Under the pieces are notes generated by a model. That model was not told the DNA's origin. It did not search any database and saw only the letters and a program-made list of their open reading frames with translations. Position numbers and translations under genes: made by a program. Of a stretch of DNA of 64,000 nucleotides, positions 53,299 to 63,003 are shown piece after piece (the stretch's first letter is position 1; every line of letters begins with the position of its first letter). Origin of the DNA: Methylophaga thalassica MP (GTDB lineage: Bacteria; Pseudomonadota; Gammaproteobacteria; Nitrosococcales; Methylophagaceae); contig NZ_AFIG01000001.1 in NCBI RefSeq assembly GCF_000214595.1, positions 1,964,382 to 2,028,381 on the forward strand, read 5' to 3'.

Positions 53299-54102
53299 TT
53301 GAACAATCCAACTTTTTCACCGCTATCGCATGCTGCCATTGTCAGCGCTATGGAACCTCGGAATTTTAATACACTTTCTGAGATTCTTATTCTGCCTGAA
53401 GTAACATCCACCAATGACATTCTCTGGCAACGGTTTAGTCAAGGAGAATTAGGACCAGCAGCTTGTATTGCTGAAACTCAAACCGCGGGACGAGGCCGTC
53501 GTGGTGATGCCTGGCAATCACCAGCAGTGGGGAATTTATATCTTTCTCTATTTTGGCCTCACTGCGCAGAAGAAGCCCGACATGGACTTAGCATTGCTGT
53601 CGGTATCAGTTTAATAAATACCCTCAAGCAGTCTGGAATCAATCAGTTAGCGCTAAAATGGCCTAACGATGTATTACATAAAAGACAAAAGCTTGCTGGA
53701 ATTCTTGTAGAATCAAGATTCAATACCAGACAATATACCGTTGTGGGCATCGGCCTTAATTTCAAGCTTCCAGAAGCCACAAAAACATTAATTCAACAAC
53801 CATCTACCAGCCTCGAACAGCTTTGTGACCCGGTCCCCTGTCGTAACTGGCTGGCAGGAAAAATACTTCAGAACATGATAGAAACCATAGAACTGTTTGA
53901 ACATCGAGGTCTTACTGACTTTGTCCCACTTTGGCCTCAGTATGATGCCTTACATGAGCAAGCGATTACTTTGATCGATGGCGCTCAAAAATCGACAGCA
54001 ATAGCCTGTGGTATTAATGATCAGGGCGAATTACGTTATTTACAAAACAATGAAATAAAACTGCTGTCTAATAGCCACATCAGCATTAGGTTTGCCTCAT
54101 GA
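53299..54102 (+). CDS. birA: Biotin--[acetyl-CoA-carboxylase] ligase without the HTH domain
   Basis: BirA attaches biotin to the biotin carboxyl carrier protein. The product (up to 267 residues) has the catalytic domain: EVTSTNDILW, the biotin loop TAGRGRRGDAWQSP, LKWPNDVL, KLAGILVE, and the C-terminal SH3-like domain. The usual 60-residue N-terminal HTH repressor domain is absent, and the frame has a stop at 53263. The only starts are a TTG at 53299 and an ATG at 53350, both without a clear ribosome site. So it probably cannot repress bio genes. The stop overlaps coaX as ATGA. Confidence 0.92.
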   Translation: MNNPTFSPLSHAAIVSAMEPRNFNTLSEILILPEVTSTNDILWQRFSQGELGPAACIAETQTAGRGRRGDAWQSPAVGNLYLSLFWPHCAEEARHGLSIAVGISLINTLKQSGINQLALKWPNDVLHKRQKLAGILVESRFNTRQYTVVGIGLNFKLPEATKTLIQQPSTSLEQLCDPVPCRNWLAGKILQNMIETIELFEHRGLTDFVPLWPQYDALHEQAITLIDGAQKSTAIACGINDQGELRYLQNNEIKLLSNSHISIRFAS

Positions 54103-55118
54103 AATTACTGGTAGATATTGGCAATAGTCGAGTTAAATGGGCCATTATGGATGATAATGGTCTTACTGAAAGCCAAAGTTTTGACCGAAACAAATCCGGT
54201 ATTAAAGCCTCGCTAAATAAGGCATGGAAAACATTAGCAGATATCAAGGCCATCTATGTAGCCAATGTTGCTGGAGAAAAAATAGCTGAACAACTCAGCG
54301 ACTGGACACAAAAACAATGGAATCTGACACCAAAATTTATTCAAGCTGAGAAAAAACATTTTGGTGTTATCAACGCTTATGATGAGCCGGAAAAGCTCGG
54401 TGTAGACCGCTGGTTATCGCTTATTTCCGCCAGACAACATGCCCGTCTTGCTCAATGCATTATCGACTGCGGGACCGCAATCACTGTTGATATTGTGACC
54501 AAAGCTGGTCAGCACCAAGGTGGAATGATTATTCCTGGTATCAGCATTATGAAAAGCAGCTTGGTCAACAATACCGATGCACTCACTGCAGATACAGACA
54601 ACCAAGAGTTCAAAACTTTAGCAACGAATACCTACAGTGCCATTCATACAGGCACACTTTATGCGGTAACCGCTACGATAGAACGTATCATCAGCGATCT
54701 AAAAGAAAGCTTTAACAATCGAATTCGTTTTATCATCACAGGTGGTGATGCAGAAGCTTTATTGCCTTTACTATCCGACGATGTGCACCACTATCCAGAT
54801 ATTGTGCTTAGAGGTCTCGCCTTTTACGCTAGACAGGATAAAACAAAAACATCAGTAAGAAAGAAAACAAAACCTGAACAAGATGAAGCTACGGCGGCTG
54901 TCAAAGAGTCTGATACTGATGCCAAGCTAGAGAGTGAATCTGCGCCACCAGCAAAAGAAAATACACAAAATGACGCTCAACCGGTGACTGACAGTTCAAC
55001 GAAAGACAAGCCGAAACCCGCACGTAAACCACGTAAAACAAGAGCAACAAAACCAAAAGCGGCCGCAAAAACAGAAACCCAAGCTTCTGATACATCATTG
55101 CCAGAAGAAGCAATCTAG
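54099..55118 (+). CDS. coaX: Type III pantothenate kinase with charged C-terminal tail
   Basis: CoaX phosphorylates pantothenate in CoA synthesis. Residues 1-246 form a complete kinase with LVDIGNSRVKWA, DRWLSLISARQ, DCGTAITVDIV, GGMIIPGISIM, HTGTLYAV and ITGGDAE. After this the protein continues for about 93 residues rich in Lys, Ala, Pro, Thr and Glu, ending in KPARKPRKTRATKPKAAAK and an acidic end. The tail looks disordered and histone H1-like. Typical CoaX is about 245-260 residues. It is coupled to birA. Confidence 0.95.
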   Translation: MKLLVDIGNSRVKWAIMDDNGLTESQSFDRNKSGIKASLNKAWKTLADIKAIYVANVAGEKIAEQLSDWTQKQWNLTPKFIQAEKKHFGVINAYDEPEKLGVDRWLSLISARQHARLAQCIIDCGTAITVDIVTKAGQHQGGMIIPGISIMKSSLVNNTDALTADTDNQEFKTLATNTYSAIHTGTLYAVTATIERIISDLKESFNNRIRFIITGGDAEALLPLLSDDVHHYPDIVLRGLAFYARQDKTKTSVRKKTKPEQDEATAAVKESDTDAKLESESAPPAKENTQNDAQPVTDSSTKDKPKPARKPRKTRATKPKAAAKTETQASDTSLPEEAI

Positions 55119-55139
55119 GGTAATCTTTCGCTCCCTTAA

Positions 55140-55230
55140 GGAGAACTGGCCGAGTGGTTGAAGGCGCACGCCTGGAAAGTGTGTATAGGTTAATAGCCTA
55201 TCGAGGGTTCGAATCCCTCGTTCTCCGCCA
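55140..55230 (+). tRNA. tRNA-Ser (GGA anticodon)
   Basis: The gene has an acceptor stem GGAGAAC/GTTCTCC, D arm GCCGAGTGG, anticodon GGA in CTGGAAA, a long variable arm (class II), T arm GGGTTCGAATCCC and encoded CCA. It lies 22 bases after coaX. Confidence 0.97.
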
Positions 55231-55255
55231 TTTAAGTGATACCGCCTTACCTGCG

Positions 55256-58200
55256 TCACTTATCAATTCCAAACATATAAACTTCAAATTCAGCCACAGG
55301 TAAGGGTTTAGAATAGTAAAAACCTTGCAGACTATGGCAGCCTATATTATTCAAAATATCAGCCTGCGTAGCTGTTTCTACGCCTTCTGCAATGACTTTT
55401 ATATCTAATCGTTTAGCCATCTCCGTAATCGCTTCTACAATGGCTCTGTCATCTTCACTCTCTTCAATATCATGAATAAACGAGCGATCAATTTTTAAAA
55501 AATCAACATCCATTTCTTTCAGATACGATAGCGATGAATACCCCGTCCCAAAATCATCCACAGCGATTTTTATATCAGCATCACGTAAACGATGTAGCAA
55601 CATTCGACTTTCCGATTGTTTTTGCATTAGCGTACTTTCGGTAATTTCCAGTGTAATAAGTTCACTTGAGAGCGATAGCTCCGCTAAATAAGCAAGCCAA
55701 TCTAATCGTCCACGCTGTCCACCAAAATTATGTGCTGAACGATTAATAGAAATATGAGGTGTTTTAGTAGCTTTGCTCTGCCATCGTTTGAGATCTCGAC
55801 AAACTCGCTTGAACACGTAATCGTCAATCTTATCAATCATCCCCATTCGTTCGGCTTGGGGTAGAAAATCTGAGGGCGGGATCATACCTCTTTCCGGATG
55901 ATTCCACCGCACTAGTGCTTCAGCGTATAAATGCTCATGTTCACTCATTGAAATAATGGGCTGATAATGAACATCAAGTTCCCCATTAAGTAATGCAGAC
56001 TCTAACTCATTAATGATAAATGTCCTGGCCAACCAGCTTGACTCGAGCTCTGCATTGTAGAACTTGAATGCGCTGCCCCCCATTTCTTTTGCGGCATACA
56101 TCGCTCTGTCGGCATTTTGAATTAACAAACCAGGTTCTTCAGCATCATCTGGAAAAAACGTCATCCCAATACTAGTTGATACCCGGATAGATTGGCCCTT
56201 TATAATTACAGGTTTTTCTATTTCAGTAATCAGGCTTTTTGCTACAGTAATCGCATGCGCTTTGTTATTAAACTCAGATAAAATAATGGTGAATTCGTCA
56301 CCACCGAGTCGGGCCACCGTATCCATCTCCCGGATACAGCTTGAAATTCTGGTGGCCATTTCTCGAAGCAGTTCATCGCCAAAGTCGTGCCCCAACGTAT
56401 CGTTGACATCTTTAAAGCGGTCTAAATCAAGAAACATCAAACAGATTCTTTCTTTTTGTCTTTCACAACGCTTAATCTCCTGATGCAGACGATCAGTAAA
56501 TAAACGTCGATTCGGCAAATTGGTCAGTGTGTCAAAGTTAGCATGCCTTTCGATCTTGGCATGAGCTTCTTTGACATCAGTCATATCCGTAAAAACAGCC
56601 ACCATATTAGTTAGTGATTGTTCTGCATCATAAATTGCTGATATGGCTAAATATGAAGGCAGAGAGTCACCCGATTTTGTTATCGTCCTGACCTCTCCTC
56701 TCCATGTGCCTTTCTGCTGCATGATATCCCACAGCTCATGTGTCAGTCTGATTGGTTCAGATAGTGAAACTCCCGTCACTAAAAAATCAGGATACTGATA
56801 CATCACTTCTTCCTGACTGTATCCAGTAATATCAATAAATGCCTGATTGACTGCAATGATGTACTTATTAGCATCGGTGATCATCATAGCTTCACTGGTG
56901 GAATTAAACGCCACATCAGAAAGATGTAACTGCTGTTCCGTCAGCTGCATTTTCTTCAGTACATCTCTGATACGCCTTTCTGATTCCTGAGCTCGTGAGG
57001 TAGCTTTTGACAACTCACGAGTTCGTAATATGACTTCTGTTGATATCCGATATGTTCTGCCAGTAATACTGAGAAATAACAAAGTAAATAATGTCGTTAT
57101 CAAAAAGCCACAAACCAATGCCAGAGATGCCAGACTGGTTGAATAGGTATTGATAAAATTTATGGTGGGATAAAATTGTAATTGCATTTTACGACCCGCC
57201 AATTCGAAATCAACGTAGTGCTTGATATCTGAGTTGCTTTCAGCGTTTTGTTGATAAAAATACTCACCGCTTTGAACATCAAGCCAATTTATTTCGAACT
57301 CAGGCTTTCTTGCTTGCTTCAAAATATCTTCTACAAACTCTTCGACCCGAATAATCATATTCACTAGACCAATAACTTGGTTTCCCTCTTTCTCAACACT
57401 CATCTTCCCTGAGGGGGTCTGATAAATAGGGCGATAAATCACTAAAGAATTGATTTGATCTTGCCTGCGTATCATTTTCAACGGACTTCTGGCCATTGCC
57501 TGACCGGTTTCAATAGCTTGATCAATCACTTTCCTTGAAACAACGGATGAGTATGGATCAAATCCTCGTGATAGCGAATTATCAAGTTCAGGTTCAAGAT
57601 AGGTAATCGGATAATAAACATCGCGTTGCTTTGCTGCTCCGAGTGTTTTTGGTGAAACAATTTCGGTAATAACAAAGTCATCACCAAAATATTTTTTTTG
57701 TTCTTCTTCATAGGCTATACGTTGTGAATGCTCTATACGAGGCAACCACTCAACGACCTGGATATGCTGATCATGATAAGTAGTCCAGTTCACAAAATTC
57801 TTAAACTCTTCTCGTGTGACTTTTTCGGAAGAGGCAAATAAACGTGATACGCCATCTTGTATCAACTCTTCCGTTTTTAAGGCGACTTTAAACAGCTCAG
57901 ATGCTTCCTGAGTTCTTATTTTGAATTGATCAGCAAGGCGATTAACTTCAAACTGACGAATACTCCATACAACAGAACTGATAATAATCACAGAAAGCAC
58001 AAAAAGCGTGCCTATAAACCAACGCCTTGTTTTCCATACAGATCGAGGTCGTCCTATAAAGCTAAGAGCCAAAGGCAGCATCACGTAGATGCCAATAATG
58101 TTGCCTCCCAACCAGGTCAACCAGACTCGGAAAAAATCTATTTCTGCTAAATTGAAAAGATAAATGATCCCGAAGCCGATGCTGGCTGTTGCTATACAAA

Positions 58201-58594
58201 TAAGAGGAACCAGTAGCAGGAATAGAAAAATATCGCGATCACGACTAAGTGTAATTGGATATTTAATAAATCGACGGAAAATGTATTTTCCAATAACGAC
58301 TTGTAAACAGACTGATAGCGAAATAGTAGATGCAATAACAATGACTTTAGAGAAGGCTAAATTTAGTTCTGACCATACTGCCACTGCCAATAAAAATGTC
58401 CCAAAAAACAGACCGGGTAAGACATAAACAGGGCGAAATGTCAGATATGATGCCAATGCAATTCCAGCAGGAAAAAAAACCAATGCTGAAAAATGCTCAA
58501 ATGTCGCTAACTGAATACTAAGCCAGCCTGTAACTACATAAGCCAGCGTAATAATAAAGTTAATAAAAGCAGCGGTAAAAAATGTCTTTTTCAT
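55256..58594 (-). CDS. MASE1-CHASE-PAS-GGDEF-EAL cyclic-di-GMP enzyme
   Basis: This 1112-residue membrane protein has an N-terminal MASE1 region with about eight helices (residues 1-220) and a CHASE domain (about 240-450; RGFDPYSSVVSR). One more helix (about 490-515), a PAS domain (about 560-670), an intact GGDEF (RLGGDEFTII) and an intact EAL domain follow. The EAL part has EALVRWNHPERG, NRSAHNF, EITESTLM, DDFGTGYSS, KIDRSF and AEGVET. Both catalytic domains appear complete, so it may make or degrade cyclic-di-GMP. It stands alone, convergent with the tRNA-Ser gene. Confidence 0.94.
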   Translation of the reverse strand: MKKTFFTAAFINFIITLAYVVTGWLSIQLATFEHFSALVFFPAGIALASYLTFRPVYVLPGLFFGTFLLAVAVWSELNLAFSKVIVIASTISLSVCLQVVIGKYIFRRFIKYPITLSRDRDIFLFLLLVPLICIATASIGFGIIYLFNLAEIDFFRVWLTWLGGNIIGIYVMLPLALSFIGRPRSVWKTRRWFIGTLFVLSVIIISSVVWSIRQFEVNRLADQFKIRTQEASELFKVALKTEELIQDGVSRLFASSEKVTREEFKNFVNWTTYHDQHIQVVEWLPRIEHSQRIAYEEEQKKYFGDDFVITEIVSPKTLGAAKQRDVYYPITYLEPELDNSLSRGFDPYSSVVSRKVIDQAIETGQAMARSPLKMIRRQDQINSLVIYRPIYQTPSGKMSVEKEGNQVIGLVNMIIRVEEFVEDILKQARKPEFEINWLDVQSGEYFYQQNAESNSDIKHYVDFELAGRKMQLQFYPTINFINTYSTSLASLALVCGFLITTLFTLLFLSITGRTYRISTEVILRTRELSKATSRAQESERRIRDVLKKMQLTEQQLHLSDVAFNSTSEAMMITDANKYIIAVNQAFIDITGYSQEEVMYQYPDFLVTGVSLSEPIRLTHELWDIMQQKGTWRGEVRTITKSGDSLPSYLAISAIYDAEQSLTNMVAVFTDMTDVKEAHAKIERHANFDTLTNLPNRRLFTDRLHQEIKRCERQKERICLMFLDLDRFKDVNDTLGHDFGDELLREMATRISSCIREMDTVARLGGDEFTIILSEFNNKAHAITVAKSLITEIEKPVIIKGQSIRVSTSIGMTFFPDDAEEPGLLIQNADRAMYAAKEMGGSAFKFYNAELESSWLARTFIINELESALLNGELDVHYQPIISMSEHEHLYAEALVRWNHPERGMIPPSDFLPQAERMGMIDKIDDYVFKRVCRDLKRWQSKATKTPHISINRSAHNFGGQRGRLDWLAYLAELSLSSELITLEITESTLMQKQSESRMLLHRLRDADIKIAVDDFGTGYSSLSYLKEMDVDFLKIDRSFIHDIEESEDDRAIVEAITEMAKRLDIKVIAEGVETATQADILNNIGCHSLQGFYYSKPLPVAEFEVYMFGIDK

Positions 58595-58860
58595 TTATTT
58601 TTCATGTTCAGTCACAGTGAAAAATGATCCACGCTGATACCTATAATCACCATTTCAATATCATTATTTATCGACCATTAACCTTGTTTCATAAACTTAA
58701 ATTTGTAACCACCTCCGGTTAGTATGCGCATATCAACAAGCTTATCAATATGACATTCATGCTTTTTAATACCCTAACTGCTTGTTTGTGGTGATGATGC
58801 GGTTGTAAAACTAAAAGGGGATGGAAAAAACGGTAACAAACACATAGAATGTGTCGTTCT
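58595..58860. other. Intergenic region upstream of the SRP RNA
   Basis: This 266-base AT-rich gap separates the cyclic-di-GMP gene from the divergent SRP RNA. It has no credible open frame. It should contain the promoters of both genes, but I cannot assign -35/-10 pairs with confidence. Confidence 0.5.
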
Positions 58861-58980
58861 ATGGTGGCCTGCATTGGTCTCCTCGCGACGATATGTTGGT
58901 CACCCCGTCAGGCCCGGAAGGGAGCAGCGGAGCCTTCGGACTCGGGCGCCGAGATTCGGCTGGTGTGGGTCGCCACCCTA
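58861..58980 (+). ncRNA. ffs: Small SRP RNA (4.5S)
   Basis: The segment pairs at its ends (GGTGGC at 58863-58868 with GCCACC at 58972-58977). It has the conserved SRP domain IV apical sequence GTCAGGCCCGGAAGGGAGCAGC around 58907-58928, which binds Ffh. It is just upstream of dnaX, the usual gammaproteobacterial location. An in-frame open reading frame over it is spurious. End positions are approximate. Confidence 0.95.
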
Positions 58981-59013
58981 AACATATTAAGTTAACCGGG
59001 TGTCTAATAACCG

Positions 59014-60843
59014 ATGAGTTATCTGGTTTTAGCCCGTAAGTGGCGACCTAAAACATTTGAACAAGTGGTTGGGCAACAGCATGTATTGCGTGCGTTAATC
59101 AACGGTCTTGATCAAAACCGACTGCATCATGCCTTTCTTTTCTCAGGCACACGCGGCGTAGGTAAAACCACTCTGGCAAGAATTTTTGCCAAATCTCTCA
59201 ATTGTGAACAAGGTGTCAGCTCACAGCCCTGTGGTGAATGCCAAAGTTGTGTAGAAGTAGACAGTGGCCGCTTCGTCGATTTAATCGAAGTCGACGCTGC
59301 TTCCAGAACCAAAGTCGATGATACCCGGGAACTCCTGGATAATGTGCAATATGCGCCCAGCCGTGGTCGTTATAAGGTTTACCTTATCGACGAAGTGCAC
59401 ATGCTTTCCACTAGCAGTTTTAATGCTTTATTAAAAACGCTGGAAGAGCCACCTCCTCACGTTAAATTTTTATTTGCTACAACTGATCCGCAAAAGTTAC
59501 CGGTAACGATATTATCGCGTTGCCTGCAATTTAATCTCCGACGTTTAGATGTCACTCAGATCAGTGAACACCTGTCGTTTATTTTGGGTGAAGAACAACT
59601 TTCTTTTGAACATGCCGCCCTGATGCAGCTTGCTCGCGCTGCTGATGGAAGCATGCGTGATGCACTTAGCCTGTTAGATCAGGCTATTGCCTTTGGTGCC
59701 GGCAATGTGACTGGCGATGTTGTTTTTCAAATGCTCGGAAGTATCGATCAGGATCAAATCGATCAACTGCTGAGCGCCTTGTACCAACAAGATGCAAAGG
59801 GGCTGCTGCAACAATCCGCAGAGCTAGCCGCACTTGGTCGTGATTTTGAAGTGATTTTGAATGCCATTCTGGATGGTTTACAAAAAATTGCTACACATCA
59901 ATTAATCCCAGATTTAGCTTCGGAAGAACATGAGTCACCCAAGCTGAAAGAGTTAGCTAACGCATTTGATGCTGAAACGGTACAACTGCTCTATCAAATT
60001 GCGCTGCATGGTAAGCGTGACCTGCCTTGGGCGGCTGATCCGAAAAGCGGCTTTGAAATGACCTTACTGCGAATGCTAAGTTTTCAGCCGCGTAGTGACG
60101 CGAATACTACGGAGAGTCTTCCAAGAAAAAAGTCTGATACGCTCCGTAAGCCGGCCGTCAATGTACCGCCGGTGACCGCCGTGAATGACAACACCAGTGG
60201 CCACAAAGATGTTGAAACACCAACAATCACTCCTGCCGCTACTTCAGAACAAACATCATTAAATACACATGATACGCTGGCTGAAACTCATACAGCCTCA
60301 GCAGCATTGTCAACTGGCTCAGATAAACAACAAAGAGCTGACATCAATCCTGAAACGGCTTCACCATCTCTACACGCAGAGAAATTCGTTACCACGGAAG
60401 TGAACGAAGCCATGCCAGAGGTCAATAAGGATACGTTAATCAGTGTTGATCTTTCACCGGCAAACTGGACGCAAATTATTTCAGAATTGCAGTTATCTGC
60501 ATTAACACGACAATTAGCTGAAAACAGTGCTTTTATTCGCTGTGAAGAAAGAACGCTACAACTCGCTTTATCATCGGAACTTGCCCACTTAGCAACAAGC
60601 AAATCCAAAGAACGACTTGAACAAGCCTTACAAAAGAAACTCGATCAGGATGTCAGTGTCGTATTTAATCATAATGCAGATAGTGCGCAGTCAGGCCCTA
60701 CCGTAGCTGTAGAAAGAGCCGAGCAATTAGCTTTAAAACAGCAACAGGCCATTGAATCGATTCAAAATGACCCCACTATTGAAGTGATAAAAAATACATT
60801 TAATGCTCGTATAATAGAAAGCACAATAAAACCTATCGATTAA
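59014..60843 (+). CDS. dnaX: DNA polymerase III subunits tau and gamma
   Basis: DnaX is the clamp-loader ATPase; tau also links polymerase and helicase. The 609-residue tau has Walker [10 protein letters not shown], a zinc module (CEQG...CGECQSC), LIDEVHML, the SRC motif LSRC, and then a long tail. A programmed frameshift signal lies at 60111-60181: an upstream GGAGAG, the slippery A AAA AAG at 60126-60132 in the E. coli register, and a downstream hairpin. A -1 shift would give a stop one codon after and a gamma protein of about 374 residues, ending at the boundary of domain III. Confidence 0.97.
   Translation: MSYLVLARKWRPKTFEQVVGQQHVLRALINGLDQNRLHHAFLFSGTRGVGKTTLARIFAKSLNCEQGVSSQPCGECQSCVEVDSGRFVDLIEVDAASRTKVDDTRELLDNVQYAPSRGRYKVYLIDEVHMLSTSSFNALLKTLEEPPPHVKFLFATTDPQKLPVTILSRCLQFNLRRLDVTQISEHLSFILGEEQLSFEHAALMQLARAADGSMRDALSLLDQAIAFGAGNVTGDVVFQMLGSIDQDQIDQLLSALYQQDAKGLLQQSAELAALGRDFEVILNAILDGLQKIATHQLIPDLASEEHESPKLKELANAFDAETVQLLYQIALHGKRDLPWAADPKSGFEMTLLRMLSFQPRSDANTTESLPRKKSDTLRKPAVNVPPVTAVNDNTSGHKDVETPTITPAATSEQTSLNTHDTLAETHTASAALSTGSDKQQRADINPETASPSLHAEKFVTTEVNEAMPEVNKDTLISVDLSPANWTQIISELQLSALTRQLAENSAFIRCEERTLQLALSSELAHLATSKSKERLEQALQKKLDQDVSVVFNHNADSAQSGPTVAVERAEQLALKQQQAIESIQNDPTIEVIKNTFNARIIESTIKPID
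60111..60181 (+). promoter_or_regulatory. Programmed -1 frameshift signal in dnaX
   Basis: The parts are GGAGAG (60111-60116), the slippery heptamer A AAA AAG (60126-60132), then GTC TGA in the shifted frame. A 9-base stem with one C-C mismatch (CGGCCGTCA 60152-60160 with TGACCGCCG 60173-60181) lies 19 bases downstream. The order matches E. coli, although the hairpin is further away. Confidence 0.78.
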
Positions 60844-60859
60844 TCAAAGAGGACATTCC

Positions 60860-61168
60860 ATGAAAGGTGGATTAGGCAATCTGATGAAACAGGCCCAGCA
60901 AATGCAGGCCAATATGGAAAAAGCACAAAAAGAATTAGCATCGGTTGAAGTCATCGGACAAGCTGGCGGTGGTATGGTTAAAATCACCATGACCGGTAAA
61001 CATGATGTCAAGCGTGTTCAGATTGAAGATGCGTTATTTGAAGACGACAAAGAAATGCTGGAAGACTTACTTGCTGCTGCAGTTAATGATGCAAACCGTC
61101 AGGTAGAACAAACAACACAAGAACGTATGTCAGGCATGTTGCCAGCTGGCATGAAAATGCCATTTTAG
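60860..61168 (+). CDS. ybaB: YbaB/EbfC nucleoid-associated protein
   Basis: This 102-residue protein has the family pattern ([56 protein letters not shown]). It binds DNA as a dimer; its precise role is unclear. The order dnaX-ybaB-recR is conserved. AAGAGGAC-like sequence precedes the ATG. Confidence 0.96.
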   Translation: MKGGLGNLMKQAQQMQANMEKAQKELASVEVIGQAGGGMVKITMTGKHDVKRVQIEDALFEDDKEMLEDLLAAAVNDANRQVEQTTQERMSGMLPAGMKMPF

Positions 61169-61177
61169 TGCGATAAT

Positions 61178-61777
61178 ATGGCAAAGCTTGGTCCCAGTAT
61201 TGATGAGCTTATCAGCGCTTTACGTTGTTTACCTGGTGTTGGTCCCAAATCAGCGCAGCGCATGACCTTTCATCTGCTTGAACGTAATCGCGATGGTGCC
61301 CAGCGTCTGGTTCAAGCCCTCTCTCATGCATTAGACAATGTTAAACATTGCCAACGCTGTAGAATTCTGTCCGAAACAGAACTCTGCTCACGTTGTAATG
61401 ATGACAGACGACAACAAGATATCTTGTGTATTGTCGAAATGCCGAGTGATGTATTGGCCATTGAACAAGCGACTCAATACCAGGGACAATACTTTGTGTT
61501 ATCGGGACATTTATCACCGCTGGATGGCATCGGTCCCGATGCTTTAGGTATTCCAAAGCTCATTGAATGGCTGGACAAAAATACAATAGAAGAAGTTATT
61601 TTAGCCACCAATCCCACTATTGAAGGTGAAGCAACAGCTCACTTCATTGGTGAACTCGCCAGAACCCGCAATATCAAAGTCAGTCGACTCGCTCATGGAA
61701 TTCCATTGGGGGGGGAGCTTGAATTTATTGACAGCAGCACCCTTTCTCACGCATTCTCAGGTAGGGAGTCGCTTTGA
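61178..61777 (+). CDS. recR: Recombination mediator RecR
   Basis: RecR works with RecF and RecO to load RecA at gaps. The 199-residue protein has a helix-hairpin-helix ([14 protein letters not shown]), a Cys4 zinc finger ([16 protein letters not shown]), a Toprim domain ([11 protein letters not shown]) and [10 protein letters not shown]. Length is normal. Its start is 9 bases after ybaB. Confidence 0.97.
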   Translation: MAKLGPSIDELISALRCLPGVGPKSAQRMTFHLLERNRDGAQRLVQALSHALDNVKHCQRCRILSETELCSRCNDDRRQQDILCIVEMPSDVLAIEQATQYQGQYFVLSGHLSPLDGIGPDALGIPKLIEWLDKNTIEEVILATNPTIEGEATAHFIGELARTRNIKVSRLAHGIPLGGELEFIDSSTLSHAFSGRESL

Positions 61778-61809
61778 GGTGATGGCTAGCTTAGAGAGAG
61801 CATTTGCTT

Positions 61810-63000
61810 ATGGCGCAGGATGTAGTTGCATTAGAACAATTAAAAACCTTCTCAGGTTTAATTCATCGTCAGCCCTTATTCATCAATGATGAACTGGATG
61901 TTGCCGGCTATCACATTAGCTTTTTCGATCAAAATGGCGAAAAGTTAGATGACGATAGTGCAGTTCCTGACTTTGTCCAACATCTGCCTGAAATCATTTT
62001 AGATATCAATCACAATCCAAACGCACTTCTCTCCATTCCGCACTCATGGCAGCAGGCATTGCTTGCGCTTCCTAAAATAAGCGCATCGTTAACGCTTGAT
62101 ATTAATATTAATTCACTCCCCTCTTCACAGCATAACGGTGCCATTCGATATGCCAAACGATTAAATACATCGGCAAATGGTCATGACCATCAGACCTTAT
62201 TGATCGATCTCGCGTTAGATAATCTTCAACAACTCAGCGAGAGTGATATTCGAGCATGGCGACAGCACCATGACATTCTCTGCGCTATCAATGTTAATGA
62301 TATTGAACAGTATCATTACTGCAAGTCTCACCGGCTGGATCTGTTAGAAGGTATTTTTTATACCAAACCAGACAAACATGCTGGACAGCCATTGCACCCT
62401 TCGACTCAGACATTAATGTCCTTATTAGTCAGGCTGCAGGAAGAGGATGTAGAAACTGAAGATTTAACCGACATTATCAATCAGGATATTAGTCTGAGCT
62501 ATAAACTCCTGCGTTTGATCAATTCAGCTTTTTTTGGTTTGCCAAAAAAAGTGGAAAGTACCAAGCAAGCCATTCTCATGCTGGGCTTAAATAAAATCAA
62601 AACCTGGGCAAGCTTATTATGTCTGTCAGGTATGGATGATAAACCCAATGAACTACGTAATGTAGCCATGTTTCGTGGCAGAATGTGTGAACTGCTTGCC
62701 AAATATTATAAAGGCCATTCCGATATGTTTTTCACCGTTGGTCTTTTGTCAGTACTTGATGCAATGTTGGATAGCTCACTTGCCGATATTATTGAACCCT
62801 TACCGCTGACTGCAGAACTCAAAACTGCCCTGATTGATAAACAAGGCCCTGCAGGTAGAGCATTAGCTGATACACTTAGTTACGAACAAGCTGACTGGGA
62901 AACAGTATCATCGTCTCCCATTCCCAAAGAAATATTAGTCAGAACCTATTTAGAATCTATTCAATGGGCAAAACAACTCACCATACAATTACAAGATTAA
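61810..63000 (+). CDS. EAL-like/HDOD signalling protein
   Basis: This 397-residue protein has an N-terminal EAL-like region (about 1-200; HRQPLFINDELDVAGYHISFF) in which the EAL catalytic residues are not visible. A C-terminal HDOD domain (about 205-390; EEDVETEDLTDIINQDISLSYKLLRLIN, GLPKKVESTKQAILMLGLNKI) follows. This architecture is of the YuxH type and is a regulatory protein with no known enzyme activity. The ATG at 61810 has GAGAGAG about 10 bases upstream. It is inserted between recR and aat. Confidence 0.9.
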   Translation: MAQDVVALEQLKTFSGLIHRQPLFINDELDVAGYHISFFDQNGEKLDDDSAVPDFVQHLPEIILDINHNPNALLSIPHSWQQALLALPKISASLTLDININSLPSSQHNGAIRYAKRLNTSANGHDHQTLLIDLALDNLQQLSESDIRAWRQHHDILCAINVNDIEQYHYCKSHRLDLLEGIFYTKPDKHAGQPLHPSTQTLMSLLVRLQEEDVETEDLTDIINQDISLSYKLLRLINSAFFGLPKKVESTKQAILMLGLNKIKTWASLLCLSGMDDKPNELRNVAMFRGRMCELLAKYYKGHSDMFFTVGLLSVLDAMLDSSLADIIEPLPLTAELKTALIDKQGPAGRALADTLSYEQADWETVSSSPIPKEILVRTYLESIQWAKQLTIQLQD

Positions 63001-63003
63001 GTT

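Noticed and set aside
58851-59039. Small open frame over the SRP RNA
   Set aside because: The segment is the structured ffs RNA; the frame is incidental.
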